A stretch of 64,000 nt of DNA, taken from positions 62,001-126,000 of the forward strand of contig NZ_AXAP01000009.1 in NCBI RefSeq assembly GCF_000472865.1, written 5' to 3'. The notes beneath the pieces are model-generated. The model was given only the letters and a program-made list of their open reading frames with translations. It searched no databases and was not told the origin of the DNA. The position numbers and the translations under genes were made by a program. Source of the stretch: Bradyrhizobium elkanii WSM2783 (lineage in GTDB: Bacteria; Pseudomonadota; Alphaproteobacteria; Rhizobiales; Xanthobacteraceae). Positions 16,352-25,360 of the stretch are shown one piece after another (positions within the stretch are counted from its first letter, which is position 1; each line of letters opens with the position of its first letter).

Positions 16352-17139
16352 GCGAGGAGGAGCTCTATTCGCCGCGCAATCCCTGGTTCAGCATCAGCGT
16401 CGGCGTCACCGCCGCCATCGCGGTGCTGTCCGCGGTCGTGGGATTGATCTGGCTGCCGCTGCTGCAGCCCAATCTGAAGCTTGCCGGCATCTGGGATGCG
16501 ATCTGCAGCGCAGCCGGCGTGCCGAACCTGCCGAGGCCCGCCGCGGCGGTCCCGCCTGCGTTCAAGACGTCGAATGTCGTGGTCACTCCGGAAATGCTGA
16601 CACGGCAGGATCAGGTGTCGATCGGCCGTGGCGCGACGCTCGCGCAGCGCTGCGCGATCTGCCATGGGCCGCAGGGCGTCAGCGACGCTAACTCGCCGAA
16701 CCTCGCCGGGCAGTACGCCGCGGTGACGTACAAGGAGTTGAACGACTTCAAGACCGGGGCGCGGGTCAACGTCGTCATGAGCCCGTTCGCGGCCAATATG
16801 ACCGACCAGGACATGCGCGATGTCGCGCTCTATTACGCCTATCTGCCGCGTGTGCCTTCCAGTCAGGTCAATCTGAACCTGCCGCCGCCTGCGATCGTGG
16901 TGACGGGCGCGCCGATGCGCAACATCCCGCCCTGCGGCTCCTGCCACGGCGAAATCGACATCAAGGCCGGCAGCCCCTGGCTCGGCGGCCAGTCCGCCGT
17001 CTATATCAAGTCGCAGTTGCAGGCCTTCGCGTCGGGCACCCGCCGCAACGACATCAGCGAGCAGATGCGCAATATCGCCCGCCAGATGACCGCGGAAGAG
17101 ATCGATCAGGTCGCGCGGTATTACGAGGCGCAGCCGTAA
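16348..17139 (+). CDS. Membrane-anchored diheme cytochrome c
   Basis: 263 residues from the ATG at 16348, which overlaps the subunit I stop (ATGA). An uncleaved membrane helix (about 14-38) anchors two cytochrome domains with C102-A-I-C105-H106 and C196-G-S-C199-H200. It probably shuttles electrons to the CuA subunit, acting as a tethered donor. It is the last gene of the oxidase operon; the intergenic region after it holds a CtrA box for the next gene. Confidence 0.87.
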   Translation: MSEEELYSPRNPWFSISVGVTAAIAVLSAVVGLIWLPLLQPNLKLAGIWDAICSAAGVPNLPRPAAAVPPAFKTSNVVVTPEMLTRQDQVSIGRGATLAQRCAICHGPQGVSDANSPNLAGQYAAVTYKELNDFKTGARVNVVMSPFAANMTDQDMRDVALYYAYLPRVPSSQVNLNLPPPAIVVTGAPMRNIPPCGSCHGEIDIKAGSPWLGGQSAVYIKSQLQAFASGTRRNDISEQMRNIARQMTAEEIDQVARYYEAQP

Positions 17140-17151
17140 GGCTGCGCCTCC

Positions 17152-17166
17152 TTAACTTCCCATTAA
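17152..17166 (+). promoter_or_regulatory. CtrA box
   Basis: TTAA (17152-17155), 7 bases, TTAA (17163-17166) followed by C: a perfect match to the CtrA consensus TTAA-N7-TTAA(C). It lies 95 bp before the transglycosylase start. CtrA is the alphaproteobacterial cell-cycle and motility response regulator. Confidence 0.6.
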
Positions 17167-17260
17167 CCATAACTGCCGCAGGGTATTGAAGGGAGCTGCG
17201 CCGATTACCGGCGTTCATGAAGCCCACGCGAGCGTTTCGCGAGGAGCGGGGCATCAATCG

Positions 17261-18247
17261 ATGGCGGTCGATATATTCAACGCCGGGACGGCGGCAGGTG
17301 TCGACCCGACGCGCGCGAAGATCGCGGGTTCGATCAAGCAGGCGGCGTCCACCACCGGCACCAGCTTTCAATACCTGCTCACGACCGCCAAGATGGAATC
17401 CAACTTCAACCCGCGGGCTTCCGCGTCGACCTCAACCGCGCGCGGGCTGTTTCAGTTCATCGACCAGACCTGGCTCGGCACGGTGAAGGAGGCGGGGGAT
17501 AAGCTCGGCTACGGCAAATATGCCGACGCCATCACGAAGAATTCTGACGGCAGCTATTCGGTCAGCGATCCGCAGGCGCGGGCCGCGATCATGCGATTGC
17601 GCGACGACCCGGATGCGGCGTCGGCAATGGCCGGCGTGCTGACGCAGTCCAACAGCTTCAAGCTCACCGGCAGCATCGGCCGTCGCCCGACCGATGCCGA
17701 GCTCTACATGGCGCATTTCATGGGCGTCGGCGGCGCAGCGAAACTGATCTCGAGTGCCGAGGGCAATCCGAACGCCAGTGCCGCGCAGATGTTCCCGAAG
17801 GCGGCCGCCGCCAACAGTTCGATCTTCTACGACGGTTCGGGACGCGCCCGCAGCGTATCGGAAGTCTATTCGGTGCTGAACGCGCGCTATGCCGGCGCTG
17901 CCAATTCCAGCGCGACCCGCACTGCTTTTGCCGCGGCCGGCGGCGAGATCGCGAGCGCTGCGCCCGCGCCGGCGATCGACAACGCCGCCTACCTCTCAAG
18001 CTTCCCGGATTCCCGCGCGGTGTCGCCTGTGGCCGGCTCGCAGACGGCGTCCGCTCCGGGCGATCCGATGTTCCGCTCGCTGTTCCAGGCCGGCGACCGC
18101 GCCGAGCCGATCTCGCCGACTGTGCAGGAGCTATGGGGTCGCTCGTCACAGGTCGCGACCACCTCGTTCTCCGGCCAGACCCCCGAAGTGCGGCCTCCCG
18201 GCCGTCTCGACCTCTTCAGCGACCGCAACGGCACGTTCTCGGGCTGA
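17261..18247 (+). CDS. Lytic transglycosylase (SLT domain)
   Basis: 328 residues from the ATG at 17261, preceded by GAGGAG; the frame is open upstream to 17186. Residues about 30-110 carry the SLT fold: catalytic Glu46 in KMESNFNP and the ARGLFQFIDQTW motif. Such enzymes cleave murein to let flagella or secretion systems through the wall. No signal peptide is apparent at this start, so it may be exported by a dedicated machine, as flagellar muramidases are. A CtrA box upstream and chemotaxis-type genes downstream support a motility or division role. Confidence 0.87.
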   Translation: MAVDIFNAGTAAGVDPTRAKIAGSIKQAASTTGTSFQYLLTTAKMESNFNPRASASTSTARGLFQFIDQTWLGTVKEAGDKLGYGKYADAITKNSDGSYSVSDPQARAAIMRLRDDPDAASAMAGVLTQSNSFKLTGSIGRRPTDAELYMAHFMGVGGAAKLISSAEGNPNASAAQMFPKAAAANSSIFYDGSGRARSVSEVYSVLNARYAGAANSSATRTAFAAAGGEIASAAPAPAIDNAAYLSSFPDSRAVSPVAGSQTASAPGDPMFRSLFQAGDRAEPISPTVQELWGRSSQVATTSFSGQTPEVRPPGRLDLFSDRNGTFSG

Positions 18248-18268
18248 CGCTCCGCACAGGTGGTTGCC

Positions 18269-18375
18269 CCTCATGGTGAGGAGCGCGGCACGCGCGTCTC
18301 GAACCATGAGGCCCCGATCTCTCACCCGTGGCCCATCCTTCGAGACGCCGCTGCGCGGCTCCTCAGGATGAGGGC
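18269..18375. repeat. Dispersed repeat, CCTCATGGTGAGGAGCG family, copy 1
   Basis: Imperfect palindrome of about 107 bp between the transglycosylase and DUF2336 genes, with inner arms CTCATGGT/ACCATGAG and GAGACGCCGCTGCGCGGCTC. A second copy at 27366-27470 has the same order of arms. Confidence 0.75.
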
Positions 18376-18403
18376 GCTGCGCGTGGAGGCGTCCTCTCTC
18401 CAT

Positions 18404-18418
18404 TAACGAAACGTCAAT
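18404..18418 (+). promoter_or_regulatory. CtrA-like box, one mismatch
   Basis: TTAA (18404-18407), 7 bases, TCAA (18415-18418), about 105 bp before the DUF2336 gene. One base departs from TTAA-N7-TTAA. Confidence 0.3.
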
Positions 18419-18523
18419 AAACCCAAAGAGTTATGGTGAACGCTTTGTTAAGCGTCATGGTTTATCTTTGGTTACGTTGGCACTGCATCACCGTGTCGTC
18501 TCGTTGCGTAAGCCGGAAGCACC

Positions 18524-19699
18524 ATGATCGTTCGGCAGTTCATCAATTGGATCAGGACCGCTCCGGCAGGGGAGCGGGCCGAGGCCACCCGGGCATTGGC
18601 GCGGGCGTGGTTGATTTCAGACCTTTCCGAGGACGACCGCATCGCCGCCGAGGGCGCGCTGCTGATGCTGCTCGACGATCCCTCGCCGCTGGTGCGGCAG
18701 GCGATGGCCGAGGTGTTCGCGCGCAGCGCCGAGGCGCCGGCGGCCATCGTGCAGGCGCTCGCGGTCGACCAGCCCGCAATCGCGTTGCCGGTGCTGGAAC
18801 ATTCGCCACTCCTGATCGATGCCGATCTCGTCGACATTGTCGCGACCGGCAACAACGAGATGCAATGCGCGATCGCGCGGCGGATCAATCTGCCTGCATC
18901 CGTCGGTGCGGCGATTGCCGAAGTCGGCTGTGCCGCCGCAGCGCTCGAATTGATCGAGAACGCGAATGCGGAACTCGCGCCGTTCTCATGGGACCGCATC
19001 GTCGAACGGCACGGCCATCTTGCCGCGATCCGCGAGGCGATGCTGGTGCTGGAAGGCCTGCCGGCCGCGACCCGCATGGCGCTGGTGGCAAAGCTGTCGG
19101 AGACCCTGGCGCAATTCGTGGTCGCCCGCAACTGGCTCCCCGCCGATCGGGCTGATCGTATCGCCAGCGAAGCGCGCGAGCGCTCGACCGTTCACATCGC
19201 CGCGCGCTCGCGCGGCGAGGAGATGCGCGGCCTCGTCGCGCATCTGCGCGCGACCTGCCAACTGACCGCCGGTCTGATCCTGCGTGCGCTGCTCTCGGGC
19301 AATATCGAGCTGTTCCGCGCAGCCCTCGCCGAACTCTCCGATCTGCCGCAAGCGCGCATCGCCGCGCTGTTGCATGACCGCGGCGCCGCGAGTCTCGACG
19401 CGCTATTGATCCGCGCCGGCCTGCCGGGATCCACCTTCGCCGCCTTCCGTGCCGCGCTCGAGGCAAGCCACGAAGCCGGCTATGTCGACAGCATCGACGG
19501 CGCGGTCAGGCTGCGCCGCCGCATGGTCGAGCGCGTGCTGACCCATTGCGAGACCGATCGGCAGGCCGCCGAACCGCTGTTGATCCTGCTCCGCCGCTTC
19601 GCCACCGAATCCGCGCGCGAGGAAGCACGCGTCTTCTGCGAAGAGCTGGTCGCGGAAGAAGCGCTCGCATCGCTCGAGCACGATTTGATCGCGGCGTAG
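18524..19699 (+). CDS. DUF2336 family protein
   Basis: 391 residues, almost wholly alpha-helical and Ala/Leu/Arg rich with HEAT-like helix pairs, matching the DUF2336 family, which is widespread in alphaproteobacteria. The biochemical role is unknown. The neighbours are Hpt and CheY-like genes, and an upstream CtrA-like site suggests a cell-cycle or motility regulatory function. The ATG at 18524 follows GGAAG about 10 bases upstream. Confidence 0.8.
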   Translation: MIVRQFINWIRTAPAGERAEATRALARAWLISDLSEDDRIAAEGALLMLLDDPSPLVRQAMAEVFARSAEAPAAIVQALAVDQPAIALPVLEHSPLLIDADLVDIVATGNNEMQCAIARRINLPASVGAAIAEVGCAAAALELIENANAELAPFSWDRIVERHGHLAAIREAMLVLEGLPAATRMALVAKLSETLAQFVVARNWLPADRADRIASEARERSTVHIAARSRGEEMRGLVAHLRATCQLTAGLILRALLSGNIELFRAALAELSDLPQARIAALLHDRGAASLDALLIRAGLPGSTFAAFRAALEASHEAGYVDSIDGAVRLRRRMVERVLTHCETDRQAAEPLLILLRRFATESAREEARVFCEELVAEEALASLEHDLIAA

Positions 19700-19724
19700 G
19701 AAAAACCGCCGCCGCAACACACGT

Positions 19725-19834
19725 CGTCATTCCGGGCGATGCGACAGCATCGAACCCGGAATCCATTTCGCCGCCTGCGCATGCGGCCCAATGGATTCCG
19801 GGCCTGCGCCTGGCGGCGCATCCCGGAATGACGG
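19725..19834. repeat. Dispersed repeat, CGTCATTCCGGG family, copy 1
   Basis: Long inverted structure from CGTCATTCCGGG to CCCGGAATGACG, with an inner GAATCCA/TGGATTC pair. Copies at 27752-27860 and a shortened one at 56955-56992. It separates convergent genes. Confidence 0.8.
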
Positions 19835-19878
19835 GGGACAGCGACAGCCGCGTGGGGTGGGCAAAGGAGGGCAGCGAC

Positions 19879-19916
19879 GTGCCCACCATCAACACTCCGC
19901 TTCCAATGGTGGGCAC
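19879..19916. repeat. Inverted repeat GTGCCCACCAT / ATGGTGGGCAC
   Basis: Perfect 11-bp arms at 19879-19889 and 19906-19916 with a 16-base loop, between the convergent DUF2336 and Hpt genes. It could end both transcripts. No other copy was noticed in the window. Confidence 0.6.
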
Positions 19917-19981
19917 GCGGAGCCTGTCATCGGGCGCGCGTTCGCGCGACCCGTTGGCTTTGCCACCCTACAAAGCCGTCA

Positions 19982-20563
19982 TCATTCCGCCGGTGCGATG
20001 CTCGGCGCGAGGATGGCTTCGAGATGTTCGGGGCGGTCGTGGTTGACCTTGACCAGGAATTCATCGGCGATGCCGCGGAGCTGCCTGCTGAGCGCGCTTG
20101 CCATCACGGCGGTGTCGAGCTTGGTGCGCTCGCGCACGATCGCCTGGATCGCGTTGATGTGGTGGGTGATCAGCTCCGCCGGCACCTGGTCGAGATCGGG
20201 GGCGTGCTCGATGATGCGGCACAGGCTTTCGGCCGCGGCGCCGGCGGAGGGAAAGCCGAAGGTCGCGGCGTCGCCCTTGATGTCATGAGCGGCGCGGAAC
20301 AGCTCTTCGCGCGTTTCATGCGAGAAGCCGTGGCGCAGCACAGTGGCGTGCGCGGCCGACAGCCGGTCGGCCTCGATTGTCATCCACTGCTTGAATTCGC
20401 CGGAGAGGTCCGCAAGCGCCTGCTCGGCGCGCGCAACGGGGTCGTCATGATCGATGTCGGGGGGGATGCGGCGCAAGACTCCGCGCAGCGGATTGGGTTG
20501 CGTGATCACATGATGCGTGGCGAAGGTCTTGATCTCGACCGCGCCCGGTTTCTCTTTCGCCAT
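19982..20563 (-). CDS. Histidine phosphotransfer (Hpt) domain protein
   Basis: 193 residues. Residues about 45-150 form an Hpt four-helix bundle with the phospho-acceptor His93 in AAHDIKGDAATFG. Hpt proteins relay phosphate between hybrid kinases and response regulators. It lies 17 bases downstream of the CheY-like gene on the same strand, so the pair likely forms one transcription unit and one relay. The N-terminal 40 residues are a poorly structured extension. A cognate kinase is not in the window. Confidence 0.86.
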   Translation of the reverse strand: MAKEKPGAVEIKTFATHHVITQPNPLRGVLRRIPPDIDHDDPVARAEQALADLSGEFKQWMTIEADRLSAAHATVLRHGFSHETREELFRAAHDIKGDAATFGFPSAGAAAESLCRIIEHAPDLDQVPAELITHHINAIQAIVRERTKLDTAVMASALSRQLRGIADEFLVKVNHDRPEHLEAILAPSIAPAE

Positions 20564-20580
20564 GATGATCTCCTCGCCGC

Positions 20581-21126
20581 CTAGATCGCGGAACGTGCCT
20601 TATCGAGCAGCGACGGCTGTTGCATCACTTCCATCTCGCCGCCGATGCGGCGCTCGGGCCCGATATAGGTGTTGCTGGTGTTGCGGCGGCGGTCCGGGCC
20701 GAAATAGGTCTTGGTCTTGATGAAGGGGCGGGGGTTGGCAACGACATTGAGGATGCGCTGGTAAAGTCCCTTGGCCGAGATCGGCTTGGCCAGGAATTCG
20801 GTGACGCCGGCATCGCGCGCCACCGTGACGCGGCGCTTCTCCGAATGCGCGGTCAGCATGATGATCGGCGCGTAGGGATTGGCGTTGGATTCCGGCTGCC
20901 GGATCATCTGTGCGAGTTCGAGCCCGTCGAAAATCGGCATCGACCAGTCGGTGATGACGATGTCCGGGACGTAGTGGGTGTACATTTCCAGCGCGGTGGC
21001 GCCGTCTTCCGCCTCGTAGACTTCGCGCGCGCCGAACGAATGCAACAGCGTCCGCAGGATGCGGCGCATGTGCGGATTGTCATCGCAGATCAGAAACCGC
21101 AGCTTGTTGAAATCGATGCGATACAT
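20581..21126 (-). CDS. CheY-like single-domain response regulator
   Basis: 181 residues. A receiver domain fills residues 8-130: acidic pair Asp15-Asp16, phospho-acceptor Asp60 (IVITDWSMP), the T/S and Lys positions at MLTAHS and FLAKP. The C-terminal 50 residues carry two GPxRR motifs (GPDRRR, GPERR) and no DNA-binding domain. It probably acts by protein contact and is phosphorylated through the adjacent Hpt protein. A mildly degenerate TTAA-rich segment lies upstream. Confidence 0.88.
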   Translation of the reverse strand: MYRIDFNKLRFLICDDNPHMRRILRTLLHSFGAREVYEAEDGATALEMYTHYVPDIVITDWSMPIFDGLELAQMIRQPESNANPYAPIIMLTAHSEKRRVTVARDAGVTEFLAKPISAKGLYQRILNVVANPRPFIKTKTYFGPDRRRNTSNTYIGPERRIGGEMEVMQQPSLLDKARSAI

Positions 21127-21208
21127 GTCCCGCCCGGCCCAAACGGCATTACCCGACGTTAACCATATCGCTGTGGCGGTTAAGGAAAGGTTGCGAGGAG
21201 GGGGAGGA

Positions 21209-21988
21209 TCAGTACCCGAACTGCTCGCGCAGGATGCGCTCTTCCAGGCTGTGGCCGGGATCGAACAGCATGCGTATCGAGATGGTCTTGTCGGTCAAGA
21301 CCTCGACGCGGCTGACGTCGCGCACTTCGTCATGGTCGGCGACCGCCGCCACCGGGCGCTTTGTGCCTTCGAGCACCTCGATCACGACGAACGCCGAATT
21401 CGGCAACAGCGCGCCGCGCCAGCGCCGCGGGCGGAAGGCGCTGATCGGGGTCAGCGCGAGCAGGGCGGCGTTGATCGGGATGATCGGGCCCTGCACCGAG
21501 AGGTTATAGGCGGTCGAGCCGGCAGGGGTGGCGACCAGGATGCCGTCGGCGATCAGTTCAGGCATCCGCTCGTGCTCGTCGATCAGGATGCGCAGGCGCG
21601 CGGCCTGATAGGTCTGGCGGAACAGCGCGACCTCGTTGATGGCGTGATGCAGATGCACGGCGCCGTGAATGTCGGTGGCGCGCATCAGCAGGGGGCTGAT
21701 CAAAGATTCCCGCGAGGCCGCCAGCCGTTCGCGCAGATTGTGGGTCGCGTACTCGTTCATCAGGAAGCCGACGGTGCCCCGATGCATGCCGTAGATCGGT
21801 TTCCCCGAACGCATGTTGGCGTGCAGCGTCTGCAGCATCAAGCCGTCGCCGCCGAGTGCGACCACGACGTCGGCGTCCGCCGCGTCGCAATTGCCGTAGA
21901 GCGCGGTCAGTTGCGCCAGCGCCGCCTGCGCCTCGGTGCCGCTGCTGGCAACGAAGGCGATCTTCTCGTATCGCTCGGGACTGGTCAT
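21209..21988 (-). CDS. nadK: NAD kinase
   Basis: 259 residues with the NAD kinase signature GGDG (46-49) in [15 protein letters not shown], the NE motif ([10 protein letters not shown]) and the glycine-rich [11 protein letters not shown]. It phosphorylates NAD to NADP in the cytosol. The length is normal for proteobacterial NadK. It is on the same strand as, but 82 bp upstream of, the CheY-like gene and may be separately transcribed. Confidence 0.95.
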   Translation of the reverse strand: MTSPERYEKIAFVASSGTEAQAALAQLTALYGNCDAADADVVVALGGDGLMLQTLHANMRSGKPIYGMHRGTVGFLMNEYATHNLRERLAASRESLISPLLMRATDIHGAVHLHHAINEVALFRQTYQAARLRILIDEHERMPELIADGILVATPAGSTAYNLSVQGPIIPINAALLALTPISAFRPRRWRGALLPNSAFVVIEVLEGTKRPVAAVADHDEVRDVSRVEVLTDKTISIRMLFDPGHSLEERILREQFGY

Positions 21989-22142
21989 GGCACGACAAGC
22001 TCGGCTCTGGTTGCGCGCCGTTCCGCGCCGCGCCCGTCTATACAGCTTGGCCGCGCTTGTCGAGATCAGAAGACCGGCATTTCGGGGTCACAAAATGGCT
22101 CGGCAGGGCCGCCCGACACAATTCCGCAATGATCGGGCCTCG

Positions 22143-22221
22143 TAGCCCGGGTGGAGCGCAGCGCAACCCGGGACTTCTGCATCCGCGTTTACCAGGGGTC
22201 CGCTTCGCTCCACCCGGGCTA
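22143..22221. repeat. Dispersed repeat, TAGCCCGGGTGGAGCG family, copy 1
   Basis: Inverted repeat from TAGCCCGGGTGGAGCG to CGCTCCACCCGGGCTA, about 79 bp. A second copy lies at 25618-25704. It lies between nadK and the cyclase gene. Confidence 0.8.
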
Positions 22222-22227
22222 TGTGCC

Positions 22228-24384
22228 TCACTTCTCCCGCAGCGTGCGGATCGGCTCCCAGTCCCCGCCCGGCGGCTGCGGGGCCATCTGCTCGGCGCGC
22301 TCGCGAAACAATGCGGCCGGCTTGTCGGTCGCGGCCGAGCGGCCGAAAGCCTCCGTGGCGAGGTGGAATTCGCCGGCGCGCCAATGCGCGAGTCCATCGC
22401 GATAAGTCTTGATCAGCGCCTGCTGCGCTTCCGACAGCGCATCCGCCCGCGCCACCAGCTCGTAGATCTTCAGCGCCTGATTCCGTCCTTTGACGCGGAC
22501 TTCGTCGAGCTCGCGCCAGGCAAAGCCGCTGCCTGCGAGCGCCACTGTCGCATCCGAGGCGATGATGGTGGTGCCGTAGAACTTGTTGGCGCCTTCGAGG
22601 CGCGAGGCGAGGTTCACCGCATCGCTCATCACGGAATAATTGAAGCGCCGCCGCGATCCGAAATTGCCGACCAGCGCCTCGCCGGAATTGATGCCGATGC
22701 GCTGCGCGAGCGGATGGTCGCGGAAGGCCGGCGAGGTGGCGTTGAGCTCTGCAAGTCGTGTGCAGCAGTCGAGCGCCGCGTTCGCAGCATGGTCAGGATC
22801 GTCGGCGGGCGCGCCGAACACCGCGACGATGGAATCGCCGATATATTTGTCGACATAGCCACCATTGGCCTCGATGACATCGGTCATATCAGAAAGATAT
22901 TCGTTCATCAGCGACATCAGCCGGTCCGGCGGCATGTTTTCCGCGATCGCGGAGAAGCCCGCGAGGTCGGAGAAGAACACGGTGACCTCGCGCGCCTCGC
23001 CGCCGAGCTCGGGCAATTTCTTCGACGACAGCATGCCGTTGATGACGTGTGGGGCGAGATAGAGCGCAAAGCTCTTCTGCAACAGCCGGCGGTCGCGATC
23101 GGTGACGGCGAAGCGAAGGCCGACCATCGCCGCGAGCGCAGCCGTGCCTGCCGCGAAAGGCTCGACCAGCGGAAGCGCCAGTGCGTGGGTGAAGGCGAAC
23201 GTGGCGCCGACGAGCCCGAGCGCGCTCGCCGCTGCGCAGCAGAGGACGGCGGTGAATGGCCTGAATAGGCGCGCCGCCGTTGCGGCCAGCGCGGCAAACA
23301 AGAAGGCGATCAGGAACGTCGGCAGGAGGCCGGGCTCGCGCGCCGCGTTGCGGGTGATCAGGTTGTTGACGGCGGTGGCGTGGATATACACGCCCGCGAT
23401 GGTGCTGCGCGCCACGCCCGGAACGGCCGGCGGACTGGCGTCGGGCGCGCAGCGCGGGAGAGGGCGCCTCCCGTCGCCTGCGGTGGCAAATCGTTTGGAT
23501 GTCGCCTGGCGGTCCTCGATGTCGAGCACGGTGCCGATCAGGACGATCTTGCCGTCGAACCAACGCCGGAAAAAATCCCTCCCGCCCTTGGCCGCGCAGG
23601 CGCGCAGGTCGGCGAAGGAAAAGGTCGGGATGTCGTCCGCGCCGCCGGCAAAGTTCAGCGTCATCGTGTTCGGCACCGGGCTCGGAATCCGGTAACCGGC
23701 GAGCGTCACGTTGCCACTGGCGTCGCTGTCGGCCGTCGCACCAAGCGCCCGCGATGCCAGTTCGAGCGCCATGCCGGAAACCCTTGCGTCGCCGACGACA
23801 AAGGTCAACGGCACCCGCCGCACCGTGTCGTCACTGTCGGTGTGGACATTGAGCGGACGGATGTTCCGCTGCTGGCGGACGGCAACGCGCTGTCCGGGGG
23901 AGGGGAGGATCGGCTGATCCCCGCGCAGGATCTCGCCGAGCACGACCTTGCCGGATGTGGAGGCGGAGGCGAGGGCGCGCAGGAAGTCGCGATCGAAGCC
24001 GCGCACCTTTTCGCCCAGCACGCCGTCGCCGAACGGAATTTGCGACAGCTCGATCGAGGTCGGGATCACCAGGTCGAAGCCGACGACCTTGGCACCGCCA
24101 TCGATGATCGCGCCGAGCACGCGGCCGATCTCGCCGGTCCAGGTCAGCGTGGGCGATCCCTTGAACGGCGCCGCGCGATAGCTTTCCTCGTCGATCGCGA
24201 CGACAACTGTGGGGGAAGCGGTGGGGTCGGGTGCGCTCTGGAATATCCTCCAGCGCAGCGCGGTCAGGATGTCGAGCGAGAGGCCGCGGATCGGCTCGAG
24301 TGCGGGCGAGATAGAAATGGCGGCGCAGACGAGCGCGATCGCGGCGATCGTGATCACCTCGTGCGCGGTGCGCCCGATGCTCAA
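22228..24384 (-). CDS. CHASE2-domain adenylate/guanylate cyclase
   Basis: 718 residues: an N-terminal membrane helix (8-25), an extracytoplasmic CHASE2 sensor (about 30-345, ending GVYIHATAVNNLI), three membrane helices (about 354-425), and a class III nucleotide cyclase domain from about 462. The cyclase has both metal aspartates, Asp473 (FFSDLAGFSA) and Asp517 (YIGDSIVAVFG). It likely makes cAMP in response to a periplasmic signal. The next gene upstream on the same strand encodes a FecR-like periplasmic protein, a common partner of CHASE2 proteins. Confidence 0.9.
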   Translation of the reverse strand: MSIGRTAHEVITIAAIALVCAAISISPALEPIRGLSLDILTALRWRIFQSAPDPTASPTVVVAIDEESYRAAPFKGSPTLTWTGEIGRVLGAIIDGGAKVVGFDLVIPTSIELSQIPFGDGVLGEKVRGFDRDFLRALASASTSGKVVLGEILRGDQPILPSPGQRVAVRQQRNIRPLNVHTDSDDTVRRVPLTFVVGDARVSGMALELASRALGATADSDASGNVTLAGYRIPSPVPNTMTLNFAGGADDIPTFSFADLRACAAKGGRDFFRRWFDGKIVLIGTVLDIEDRQATSKRFATAGDGRRPLPRCAPDASPPAVPGVARSTIAGVYIHATAVNNLITRNAAREPGLLPTFLIAFLFAALAATAARLFRPFTAVLCCAAASALGLVGATFAFTHALALPLVEPFAAGTAALAAMVGLRFAVTDRDRRLLQKSFALYLAPHVINGMLSSKKLPELGGEAREVTVFFSDLAGFSAIAENMPPDRLMSLMNEYLSDMTDVIEANGGYVDKYIGDSIVAVFGAPADDPDHAANAALDCCTRLAELNATSPAFRDHPLAQRIGINSGEALVGNFGSRRRFNYSVMSDAVNLASRLEGANKFYGTTIIASDATVALAGSGFAWRELDEVRVKGRNQALKIYELVARADALSEAQQALIKTYRDGLAHWRAGEFHLATEAFGRSAATDKPAALFRERAEQMAPQPPGGDWEPIRTLREK

Positions 24385-24437
24385 GGTCGCTGATCCTGGC
24401 TGGCGCGGGAAGATTTTCTCTCGAACAGTGAGGCGTG

Positions 24438-24655
24438 TTCGACTTCACCTCGGTCCGCGTGCGGGGAGAGGTCGAAATTCAAGCCAACGGGTCGGCGCGA
24501 AGCGCCGCCCGATGACAGGCTCCGCTTGAATTTCGGGTGAGGGGGAATCTCGGCGAACACGTCTGTCACCGTGTCCGTGGAGAGAGCCCCTCACCCCAAC
24601 CCTCACAGAGCGAGCTTCGCTCGTCTCGGCCCCGTAAGAACGGGGAGAGGGAGAA
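24438..24655. repeat. Dispersed repeat, CCTCTCCCC/GGGGAGAGG family, copy 2 (reverse)
   Basis: Fills most of the 307-bp gap 24385-24691. It includes GTGGAGAGAGCCCCTCACCCC, the reverse complement of the block in 9851-10010, plus inner arms AAATTCAAGC/GCTTGAATTT and GAGCGAGCTTCGCTC. The two genes flanking it share a strand, so read-through would have to cross it. Confidence 0.65.
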
Positions 24656-24691
24656 GCGCCAGCAGTGGCCCCAAGGCAGTTTCATCACGAG

Positions 24692-25360
24692 CTAATTCAT
24701 CCGCAGCAGGCGGCCGACGATCGGCGTGGGGCCGGGCTTGGCTTGCGGGTCGACGCGGAAGACGATCTGCGACGACTTGAAGGTGGCGGCGTAGAGGCCG
24801 CCCGGGACCAATGCACCGTTCTCGCGGGCGAAATCGAAGAACCTGCCCTTGAGCTGGGTGCCGCCGAGATCAACCTGCTGACGCTCACCGGGGATGTCCA
24901 GGCGCTTCACGATCAGCGTGCCGCGTCCTCTTGCCTCCACGAATGGCGAAGCGCCGTAGAGGGTGAGCTGCGGTTGCGGCAACGAGGTCTTGTTCGCATC
25001 GACGCTGCGCAACACGGTGGCGGCGACCGCGCTGGTCGCCTGCGTCGTGGCGTGCGTCTGGTTGGAATCGCAATCGGTCTTTTCGGCCTTGAGGTCAGCG
25101 AGATGCACGACGCTCTCCTCGGTGCCGACGATCACCGTGCCAATCCCGGAGATCGCTTCGCGCCGGCAAGAGGTCATATAGCTCAGCACGATCGAACCAC
25201 CGTCCCCGATCTTGATTACGGTCTTGGGGGCTACATAATCCATGAACTCGGCGCCGGTGACCTTGCCTTGCACGTCCTCGACGACGGCCACCGGTGACTC
25301 GGCCGCCGCCGGCGAAGCCAGCGCAAGCAGGCCGACACAAATGGCAATCGCTCGTTTCAT
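24692..25360 (-). CDS. Periplasmic protein, possibly FecR-like
   Basis: 222 residues with a standard signal peptide (AICVGLLALASPAAA). The following VVEDVQGKVTGAEF and IKIGDGGSIVLSYMTSC pattern resembles the start of FecR-domain proteins (a short beta repeat of VxxVxGxV then GDxxxVxxGGxAxLxL), but the match is partial. Two cysteines (about 65 and 97) could form a disulfide. Its position upstream of a CHASE2 cyclase on the same strand suggests it modulates that sensor. Confidence 0.6.
   Translation of the reverse strand: MKRAIAICVGLLALASPAAAESPVAVVEDVQGKVTGAEFMDYVAPKTVIKIGDGGSIVLSYMTSCRREAISGIGTVIVGTEESVVHLADLKAEKTDCDSNQTHATTQATSAVAATVLRSVDANKTSLPQPQLTLYGASPFVEARGRGTLIVKRLDIPGERQQVDLGGTQLKGRFFDFARENGALVPGGLYAATFKSSQIVFRVDPQAKPGPTPIVGRLLRMN

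Noticed and set aside
21126-21180. CtrA box before the CheY-like gene
   Set aside because: TTAA words occur, but the spacing is 6 or the second half is TAAT; not close enough to the consensus.
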